From Dechloromonas sp. (GTDB taxonomy: Bacteria; Pseudomonadota; Gammaproteobacteria; Burkholderiales; Rhodocyclaceae): 64,000 nucleotides of DNA. The stretch is taken from assembly GCA_028687035.1 (NCBI GenBank), contig JAQUAX010000004.1, forward strand, positions 124,001 through 188,000, given 5' to 3'. The notes under the pieces were generated by a model that was not told where the DNA came from, made no database searches, and saw only the letters and a list, made by a program, of their open reading frames with translations. A program made the position numbers and the translations under genes. Of this stretch, positions 57,823 to 64,000 are shown piece after piece (position 1 is the stretch's first letter; each line of letters opens with the position of its first letter).

Positions 57823-59631
57823 ATGAATCCTCGTTTGCAGTTGCTGGCAGCGGTGCTGCCTTTGTCCATTTCCCATGCGCTGGCGCAGAACAGCCTCGAT
57901 CCCATGCTGGTCACCGCGACCCGCCAGGAGATGCGGACGTCCGAATTGCTGTCGGACGTCACCGTGATCGACCGCGAAGAGCTCGACGCGGCCGGCCATT
58001 CGACGCTGGAAGAACTGCTGTCCCGGCAGCCGGGCATCGAATACGGCGCCAACGGCAGCTACGGCGCAGCCTCCAGCCTGTACGTCCGCGGCACGAACGG
58101 CAGCCATGTGCTGCTGCTGGTCGATGGCATGCGCGTCGGCTCGGCGACCTCGGGCAACGTGTCCTGGTCGCGCATTCCGGTCAGCCAGATCGAGCGCATC
58201 GAGATCGTCCGCGGTCCGGCGTCGTCGCTGTACGGCAGCGATGCGATCGGCGGCGTCGTCCAGGTGTTCACCCGCCAGGGGGCCGGTCCGCTGAATTTCC
58301 AGGGCGAGGCAGGCGCCGGCTCCAACGACACCAGCTCGGCCAGCGGCGGTCTGTCCGGTGCCCAGAACGGCTGGCGCTACGCGCTGAACGCGAGCACCTA
58401 TTCGACCGGCGGTTTCAACAGCAAGCCGTGGAGCGCCACGGCCAGCAAGGACCGCGACGGTTACTGGAACAACAGCCTGTCCGGCCGGCTCGGCTACAGT
58501 TTCGCCAAGGGCCATGAAGCCGGCGTCAGCTTCCTGCACAGCGACGGAGAGAACCGCTACGACGGCAGCGGGGCAAGTGTCGATTGGCGCAACCGGGTCC
58601 GTGTCGACAGCTTCAATACCTTCCTGAAGAACGCGATCACCGACAGCTGGACGAGTACGCTCAGTATCGGTGGCAGTACCGACGATTCCGAGGAACTGAA
58701 GGACGGCGCACGCAACAGCGTCTTCCGCACCGAGCAGGTGCTCTATGCCTGGCAGAACGACTTCCGGACGCGCTTCGGCAATTTCCTGCTCGGCGTCGAA
58801 CGCCTGGAGCAGAAAGTCGATACGACGACCAAGTACACAGCGACGGAGCGTACCAACGATTCGCTGCTGGCCGGCTGGAACGTCGCCTATCAGGCCCACC
58901 GCCTGCAGCTCAACCTGCGTCACGACGACAATTCCCAGTTCGGCGACAAGACCACCGGTTCGGTGTCCTACGGTTACCGCTTCTCGCCCAACTGGCGGGC
59001 CAACCTCGGTTACGGCACGGCGTTTAAGGCGCCGACCTTCAACGATCTCTACTACCCGCTGAACTGGGGTTACCACGGCAATCCCGACCTGCTGCCGGAG
59101 AGCTCGAAGAATCGCGAGGCGGCGCTGCATTTCGAGACCGGCCGCCAGCACGTGTCGCTGACCTGGTTCCTGAACCGCGTCGAGAACCTGATCGTCTGGA
59201 CGAACACGCCGAGCAACGTCGGCAACGCCCGCCTCGAAGGCGCCATTCTCGCCTACGAAGGATCGGCGGCCGGGTTCGACCTGCGCGCCAACTACAACCT
59301 GCTCGACGCCAAGGATGCGGATACCGGGCAGCGCCTGGCGCGCCGCGCCCGCCACTACGGTACGGCGTCGGTCGGCCAGTCGATCGGGGCCTGGGAATGG
59401 CGCGTCGAGCAGCACCTCAGCGACAGCCGGATGGACTATCCTTACGGCGAGCCGCCGAAGAAGTTGGCCGGTTACGCGCTGACCCACCTGTACGGCGCCT
59501 ACCGCCTGAGTCCCGACTGGTCGGTGTTTGCCCGGGTCAACAACCTGTTCGACCGCGAATACGTGCTGGCCGACGGTTACGCCACGCCGGGCGTCAATGC
59601 CTTCCTCGGTATCCGCTACAGCCCGAAGTAA
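57823..59631 (+). CDS. btuB: TonB-dependent vitamin B12 receptor BtuB
   Basis: A 602-residue outer-membrane receptor. A signal peptide (MNPRLQLLAAVLPLSISHALA) is followed by a TonB box near PMLVTATR. The plug domain has EELLSRQPGIEYGANGSYGAASSLYVRGTNGSHVLLLVDG in residues about 65-105 and IERIEIVRGPASSLYGSDAIGGVVQV. A 22-strand barrel ends with an aromatic residue context (FLGIRYSPK). ATG 57823 follows AAGGAAGG. The riboswitch and downstream btuCDF identify the ligand as a corrinoid. Confidence 0.94.
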   Translation: MNPRLQLLAAVLPLSISHALAQNSLDPMLVTATRQEMRTSELLSDVTVIDREELDAAGHSTLEELLSRQPGIEYGANGSYGAASSLYVRGTNGSHVLLLVDGMRVGSATSGNVSWSRIPVSQIERIEIVRGPASSLYGSDAIGGVVQVFTRQGAGPLNFQGEAGAGSNDTSSASGGLSGAQNGWRYALNASTYSTGGFNSKPWSATASKDRDGYWNNSLSGRLGYSFAKGHEAGVSFLHSDGENRYDGSGASVDWRNRVRVDSFNTFLKNAITDSWTSTLSIGGSTDDSEELKDGARNSVFRTEQVLYAWQNDFRTRFGNFLLGVERLEQKVDTTTKYTATERTNDSLLAGWNVAYQAHRLQLNLRHDDNSQFGDKTTGSVSYGYRFSPNWRANLGYGTAFKAPTFNDLYYPLNWGYHGNPDLLPESSKNREAALHFETGRQHVSLTWFLNRVENLIVWTNTPSNVGNARLEGAILAYEGSAAGFDLRANYNLLDAKDADTGQRLARRARHYGTASVGQSIGAWEWRVEQHLSDSRMDYPYGEPPKKLAGYALTHLYGAYRLSPDWSVFARVNNLFDREYVLADGYATPGVNAFLGIRYSPK

Positions 59632-59637
59632 TTTTCG

Positions 59638-60615
59638 ATGCCCACCCGCCGCCGCGCCCTGCTGATTCTCTCCGCGCTTTGCCTGCTGGCCGTCGCCAGT
59701 CTCGGCCTGGCGCTGGTCGTCGGCAGTTTCCGCGTGGCGCCGGCCGATGTGCTGGGGGCCTTGTTCGGCCGGGCCGGCGATGGCGCCGACGTCGTGATCC
59801 AGCTGCGCCTGCCGCGGGCGCTGGCCGGTTTCGCGTGCGGCGGCCTGCTGGCGCTGGCCGGCGCGCTGATGCAGGTGCTGCTGCGCAACCCGCTGGCCGA
59901 TCCCTACGTGCTCGGGATTTCCGGCGGGGCCGGGGTCGGTGCGATGTTCGGGATCATCGTCGGCTTGCCGGCGTTCGGCATCGACGGCCTGGCCTTTGCC
60001 GGTGCCTTGGGCGCGATGCTGATCGTTTTCGGCCTGGCCCACGGCGACGGCAGCTGGACGCAGACCCGGCTGCTGCTGACCGGCGTCATCGTCGCCGCCG
60101 GCTGCGGCGCGCTGGTCGCGTTGATGCTTTCGGTCGCCGAGGAGCACAAGCTGCGCGGCATGCTCTTCTGGCTGATGGGCGACCTCGGCCAGAGCGCCCG
60201 CTGGTGGCCGCCGCTGCTGGCGCTGGCCGTCGCGCTGGCGCTGGCCATGCCATTCGCCCGCGAACTGAACCTGCTGGCGCGCGGCCTGCTGCAGGCCCGG
60301 GCGCTCGGCGTCGCGGTCGACCGGCTGCGTTACGCGATTTACCTGCTCGCCTCGCTGGCCACCGCGGCGTCGGTGACGACCGCCGGCTCGATCGGCTTCG
60401 TCGGCCTGGTCGTGCCGCACCTGGTCCGGCTCGCGATCGGCAACGACCAGCGCCTGCTGCTGCCGGCCTCGGTGCTGGCCGGCGGTTCGCTGCTGGTCCT
60501 GGCCGACACCGCGGCGCGCACCGTGATCGCCCCGCAGCAGCTGCCGGTCGGCGTGCTGACCGCGCTGATCGGCGTGCCGGTCTTCCTGTTCCTGCTGTCG
60601 AGGCAGCCGCGATGA
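59638..60615 (+). CDS. btuC: Vitamin B12 ABC permease BtuC
   Basis: A 325-residue FecCD-family permease with about ten helices. Conserved parts are RLPRALAGFACGGLLALAGALMQVLLRNPLADPYVLGISGGAG and the cytoplasmic-loop GFVGLVVPHLVR. It imports corrinoids into the cytoplasm with BtuD and BtuF. It lies 6 bp after btuB, and its stop overlaps btuD (ATGA). Confidence 0.93.
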   Translation: MPTRRRALLILSALCLLAVASLGLALVVGSFRVAPADVLGALFGRAGDGADVVIQLRLPRALAGFACGGLLALAGALMQVLLRNPLADPYVLGISGGAGVGAMFGIIVGLPAFGIDGLAFAGALGAMLIVFGLAHGDGSWTQTRLLLTGVIVAAGCGALVALMLSVAEEHKLRGMLFWLMGDLGQSARWWPPLLALAVALALAMPFARELNLLARGLLQARALGVAVDRLRYAIYLLASLATAASVTTAGSIGFVGLVVPHLVRLAIGNDQRLLLPASVLAGGSLLVLADTAARTVIAPQQLPVGVLTALIGVPVFLFLLSRQPR

Positions 60616-61385
60616 GCGGGCCGCTGCTCGAAGCCCGTCAGCTGGCCGTCGAAATCGGCTGCCACCGCGTCGTCGACCGCATGGACCTCGCGGTCGGGCC
60701 TGGCGAATGCGTCGCCATCCTCGGTCGCAACGGCGCCGGCAAATCGACACTGCTGTCGACGCTGGCCGGCCTGCGTCCGCCGGCGGCCGGCGCCGTGCTG
60801 CTCGACGGCGAGGACTGCGCGCTGCTGCAGCCGCGGCTGGCGGCGCTGCGCCGCGGCTGGCTCGGCCAGTTCCAGTCCGATCCCTTCGGATCGACGGTGC
60901 TGGAAACCGCGCTGACCGGGCGTCACCCACATCTCGGCCGCTGGGCCTGGGAAAGCGCGCGCGACGCCGAGATCGCCCGCCAGGCGCTGGCCGCAGTCGG
61001 GCTGGCCGGGCTGGCCGACCGCCAGGTGCAGACGCTGTCCGGCGGCGAACGCCAGCGGCTGGCGATCGCGACGCTGCTGACCCAGGCGCCGCCGCTCTAC
61101 CTGCTCGACGAGCCCTTGTCCCACCTCGACCTCAACCACCAGATGGCGGTGCTCGGGCTGTTTGCCGGCGCCGCGCGCGATTGCGGCGCGGGCGTCGTCA
61201 TGGTGCTGCACGATCCGGCGCTGGCCTGGCGCTTCTGCGACCGGGCGCTGCTGGTGCATGGCGACGGCCGCCACGAGCAGGGGAGCGTGGACGAGATGCT
61301 GACCGCCGAGCGCCTGTCGGCGCTGTACCAATACCCGCTGCGTGCCGTCGCCGAAGACGGCCTGATCAGTTTCCTGCCCTGCTAA
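60612..61385 (+). CDS. btuD: Vitamin B12 ABC ATPase BtuD
   Basis: A 257-residue ATPase: Walker A GRNGAGKST (38-46), signature LSGGERQR, Walker B LYLLDEPLSHLDL and switch VLHDPALA. These are typical of FecE/BtuD import ATPases. It is translationally coupled to btuC and precedes btuF by 19 bp. Confidence 0.94.
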   Translation: MSGPLLEARQLAVEIGCHRVVDRMDLAVGPGECVAILGRNGAGKSTLLSTLAGLRPPAAGAVLLDGEDCALLQPRLAALRRGWLGQFQSDPFGSTVLETALTGRHPHLGRWAWESARDAEIARQALAAVGLAGLADRQVQTLSGGERQRLAIATLLTQAPPLYLLDEPLSHLDLNHQMAVLGLFAGAARDCGAGVVMVLHDPALAWRFCDRALLVHGDGRHEQGSVDEMLTAERLSALYQYPLRAVAEDGLISFLPC

Positions 61386-61404
61386 AGTCCTTTCCGGAGT
61401 TTTC

Positions 61405-62202
61405 ATGTCCTTGTTCCGCCTTCTTGCCGGCCTGCTGCTGCTCGCCGGTTTCGCGGCCGCTGCCCGGGCCGACTGTCCGCGCATCGTCAGCCAGTCGCCC
61501 TACCTGAGCGCCGCGCTCGACTGGTTCGGCCGCGCCGACTGCCTGGTCGGCGTGTCGCGCTACGATTCCCGCCGCCTGCCGCACACCGGCGGCGTCCGTG
61601 ACCCGGACGGCGCGGCGATCGCCCGCCTGCAGCCGGACCTGGTGATCGTCTCGCGGAGCACCGGCACCGCCGAACTGGAAATGCTGCTGCCGGACGCGGC
61701 CCGCCTGCTCCAGGTCGACGGTCTCGAGTCGGTCGATGGCGCCGACGCGATGCTGCTCGCCGTCGGCGAAGCGAGCCGGGCGGTCGCCCCGGCCGGCCGG
61801 GTCGAAGCGCTGCAGCATGCCCGCCGCGCGCTGGCCGGACGCATCGGCGCGCGCGGCCAGCGCGTGCTGGTGCTGTCGGCATGCAGCGCCCTGCCCTATT
61901 CCTACGGCCGCGGCCACTACGTCGGCGATGCCTTCGTCCGGGCCGGCTTCGACGTCGTCGAGACCGCGCCGCGCCTGCGCCACCTGCGCGACGGCGAGCC
62001 GATCGCCTCGATCGGCCAGCTGGTCGGGGCGCTGCGCCCGGACCTGATCGTCTCGCTGAACCACCGCGACTCGGTCGCCTGCAACGCCGAACTGGGCCAG
62101 CAGCCGGTCCGCATCGTCCACCTGACCGGCGAGAATTTCTTCAATCCGGGGCCGCGCCTGCTCGACGGCTACCGCGAACTTACGGAGGCCATGCAACGAT
62201 GA
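61405..62202 (+). CDS. btuF: Vitamin B12-binding periplasmic protein BtuF
   Basis: A 265-residue substrate-binding protein. A signal peptide (FRLLAGLLLLAGFAAAARA) without an obvious lipobox is followed by the BtuF-type SPYLSAALDWFGRADCLVGVSRYDSRR segment and RLQPDLVIVS. Two lobes are joined by a long helix, as in helical-backbone binding proteins. It delivers corrinoids to BtuCD. Its stop overlaps the cobO start (ATGA). Confidence 0.93.
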   Translation: MSLFRLLAGLLLLAGFAAAARADCPRIVSQSPYLSAALDWFGRADCLVGVSRYDSRRLPHTGGVRDPDGAAIARLQPDLVIVSRSTGTAELEMLLPDAARLLQVDGLESVDGADAMLLAVGEASRAVAPAGRVEALQHARRALAGRIGARGQRVLVLSACSALPYSYGRGHYVGDAFVRAGFDVVETAPRLRHLRDGEPIASIGQLVGALRPDLIVSLNHRDSVACNAELGQQPVRIVHLTGENFFNPGPRLLDGYRELTEAMQR

Positions 62203-62804
62203 ACGCGAATCCGCAGGACAACCGCCACGCCGAGCGCATGCAGCGCAAGAAGGACGTCGTCGATGGCAAGATCGCCGTCGCCCAGGAGGAGCGCGGCGTG
62301 CTGGTGGTCAATACCGGCAACGGCAAGGGCAAGTCGTCGGCCGCCTTCGGCGTCGTCGCCCGGGCGCTGGGCCACGGCATGCGGGTCGGCGTCGTGCAGT
62401 TCGTCAAGGGCCGCTCGGATACCGGCGAGGAAGCCTTCTTCCGCAAGCAGCCGGGCGTCGCCTGGCATGTCGGCGGCGAGGGCTTCACCTGGGAAACGCA
62501 GGACAAGGAGCGCGACGCGCGCGCCGCGCAGGCGGCCTGGGAAGTCGCCCGCGGCCACCTCGGCGATCCCGCGGTCGACCTCGTCGTGCTCGACGAAATG
62601 ACCTACGCGTTCAAGTACGGCTGGCTCGAACTGGACGTGGTGATCGCCACGCTGCTGTCGCGCCCGCCGATGCAGCACGTCATCATCACCGGCCGGGCGG
62701 CGCCGCAGGCGCTGCGCGACGTGGCCGACACGGTCAGCGACATCGGCATGGAAAAGCATGCCTTCCAGGCCGGGGTCAAGGCGATGCCGGGGCTGGAGTG
62801 GTGA
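62199..62804 (+). CDS. cobO: ATP:cob(I)alamin adenosyltransferase CobO (BtuR/CobA type)
   Basis: A 201-residue enzyme adding the 5'-deoxyadenosyl group to cob(I)alamin and cobinamide. A basic N-terminal stretch (RMQRKKDVVDGKIAV) is followed by the P-loop NTGNGKGKSS (37-46), then VQFVKGR, VVLDEMTYAFKYGWL and HVIITGRAAP. Imported or salvaged corrinoids are converted to AdoCbl here, the cofactor of the methylmalonyl-CoA mutase at 49359-51509. The stop overlaps the cobB start. Confidence 0.96.
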   Translation: MNANPQDNRHAERMQRKKDVVDGKIAVAQEERGVLVVNTGNGKGKSSAAFGVVARALGHGMRVGVVQFVKGRSDTGEEAFFRKQPGVAWHVGGEGFTWETQDKERDARAAQAAWEVARGHLGDPAVDLVVLDEMTYAFKYGWLELDVVIATLLSRPPMQHVIITGRAAPQALRDVADTVSDIGMEKHAFQAGVKAMPGLEW

Positions 62805-64000
62805 TGGCCGCCTGTCCCGCGCTGCTCGTCGCCGCACCGGCTTCCGGTCAGGGCAAGACCACCGTCACCGCTGCGCTGGCCCGGCTGCATGCCCGCCAGG
62901 GGCGGCGCGTCACGGTGTTCAAGTGCGGCCCGGATTTCCTCGATCCGCAGATTCACGCCTTTGCGTCCGGTCGACCGTGCCGCAATCTGGATCTCGGCAT
63001 GTGCGGCGAAGCCGACGCCGCGTGGCGGCTGGCCGCGGCCGCCGCCGACTCCGACCTGATCCTGGTGGAAGGCGTCATGGGCCTGTTCGACGGGCAGCCG
63101 TCGGCGGCCGACATCGCGTGCCGCTTCGGCATCCCGGTGCTGGCGCTGATCGACGCCGGCGCGATGGCCCAGACCTTCGGCGCGGTCGCCCACGGCCTGG
63201 CCAGCTACCGGCCGGGCCTGCCCTTCGCCGGCGTGCTGGCCAACCGCGTCGGCAGCGCCCACCATGCCGAATTGCTGAAGCAGAGCCTGCCGCCCGGCAT
63301 GGGCTGGTTCGGCGCGCTGCCGCGCGGCGACAGCCTGCCGGAGCGCCACCTCGGCCTGCTGCAGGCGGCCGAGATCGACGACCTCGGCGCCCGCCTCGAC
63401 CGCCTGGCCGACGCGCTGGCCGCCTCGGCCGCGGTGGACCTGCCGCCGCCGGTCGAATTCGCCGACCAGCCGCCGCCGACCGTGGCGCCGCGGCTCGCCG
63501 GCCGGCGCATCGCGGTCGCCCGCGACGCCGCCTACGGCTTCATCTACCCGGCCAATCTGGACACGCTGCAGGCGCTCGGCGCCGATGTCGAGTTCTTCTC
63601 TCCGCTCGCCGGCGACGCGCTGCCCGACTGCGACGCGGTATGGCTGCCCGGCGGCTACCCGGAACTGCATGCGCCGACGCTGGCCGCCAACCCCGGCCTG
63701 TGGCGGGCGCTGGCCGCGCATGTCGAGGCCGGCAAGCCGCTGCTTGCCGAATGCGGCGGCATGATGAGCCTGTTCGAATCGGTCGTGGACAAGGCCGGGG
63801 CGAGTCATCCCTTCGCCGGCCTGCTGCCCGGGCGGGCGGTGATGCAGCCGCGTCTGGCGGCGCTCGGCACGCAGTTCGCCGATCTGCCGGAGGGGCGGCT
63901 GTCCGGCCACACCTTCCACTACTCGCGCAGCGACACCCCGCTCGCGCCGCTGGTCCGCGCCCGTACCGCCGAAGGCCGCGACGGCGAGGCGATCTACCGG
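62804..64000 (+). CDS. cobB: Cobyrinic acid a,c-diamide synthase CobB/CbiA, 3' end outside the window
   Basis: The gene starts at ATG 62804 (GTGATG context, overlapping the cobO stop) and reads off the right edge after 399 codons. The N-terminal ATPase domain has a P-loop (APASGQGKTTVT) and the substrate region KCGPDFLDPQIHA. The glutamine-amidotransferase domain has the catalytic Cys in AECGGMM and HTFHYS. It amidates cobyrinic or hydrogenobyrinic acid a and c side chains. Its presence implies at least partial corrin-ring synthesis or remodelling, with the rest of the pathway to the right of this window. Confidence 0.95.
   Translation, partial: MAACPALLVAAPASGQGKTTVTAALARLHARQGRRVTVFKCGPDFLDPQIHAFASGRPCRNLDLGMCGEADAAWRLAAAAADSDLILVEGVMGLFDGQPSAADIACRFGIPVLALIDAGAMAQTFGAVAHGLASYRPGLPFAGVLANRVGSAHHAELLKQSLPPGMGWFGALPRGDSLPERHLGLLQAAEIDDLGARLDRLADALAASAAVDLPPPVEFADQPPPTVAPRLAGRRIAVARDAAYGFIYPANLDTLQALGADVEFFSPLAGDALPDCDAVWLPGGYPELHAPTLAANPGLWRALAAHVEAGKPLLAECGGMMSLFESVVDKAGASHPFAGLLPGRAVMQPRLAALGTQFADLPEGRLSGHTFHYSRSDTPLAPLVRARTAEGRDGEAIYR

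Noticed and set aside
57570..58517. Open frame reading through the riboswitch into btuB
   Set aside because: It crosses the conserved B12 aptamer and is Arg/Ala-rich. The btuB frame from 57823 has a signal peptide and a TonB box.

Overview
This window looks like a contiguous, gene-dense chromosomal segment of a high-GC betaproteobacterium, most likely in or near the Rhodocyclales. The reasons are the recA-recX-lptB-rpoN-hpf-ptsN-hprK run, the very long DUF3683-type FAD/Fe-S oxidoreductase, zapA followed by 6S RNA, and uniform high-GC codon use. The genus is an inference. No transposase, phage gene, CRISPR array, rRNA or tRNA was seen. About 60 protein genes account for nearly all of the sequence, often with 4-nt ATGA or GTGA overlaps.

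Layout. 1-2255 (minus): the edge of an aryl-polyene-like biosynthetic cluster (COG4648-like membrane protein, two acyl carrier proteins, a ketosynthase). 2381-15473: PAP2 phosphatase, dsbD-cutA, a NodI/NodJ-like ABC transporter whose two genes are separated by a HAD hydrolase gene and a 520-bp imperfect palindrome, an alpha/beta hydrolase, a 2Fe-2S protein, a P-type cation ATPase with a VanZ-like protein, a sodium:solute symporter, rluA and a small exported protein. 15511-21435: a LexA box, then recA-recX-lptB-rpoN-hpf-ptsN-hprK and a PsiF-repeat protein. 21496-36798: mostly housekeeping genes (ttcA, midA-like, cca, slt, 5-formyl-THF cyclo-ligase, patB-cysK, ilvA), plus several poorly characterised ones: an FHA protein with a degenerate cyclase domain, a degenerate EAL protein coupled to cysK, and a YjfB-like protein. 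36887-44658: the giant FAD/Fe-S oxidoreductase, a HIT protein, an unknown 532-aa protein, a DUF971 protein, ubiE and ubiJ. 44744-51509 (minus): the propionyl-CoA to succinyl-CoA operon mcm-meaB-pccB-pccA, facing a divergent GntR regulator. 52441-56604: acetate permease with its DUF485 partner, an enoyl-CoA hydratase, a TauE/SafE permease and an EVE protein. 56663-57393: 6S RNA, zapA and a zapB-like gene. 57518-64000: a cobalamin riboswitch, then btuB-btuC-btuD-btuF-cobO-cobB (cobB runs off the end).

The right-hand part has a common theme. Methylmalonyl-CoA mutase needs adenosylcobalamin, MeaB protects it, and the riboswitch-controlled cluster about 6 kb away imports corrinoids and adenosylates them. 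Acetate uptake and the propionyl-CoA branch both feed central carbon metabolism.

I did not find a clear-cut new multi-gene system. The best leads are the covarying hairpins in the large palindrome at 6798-7320, the SOS-box-linked small exported protein coupled to rluA, the degenerate EAL protein coupled to cysK, the FHA/dead-cyclase protein, and the operator-like palindrome between mcm and its divergent GntR gene.
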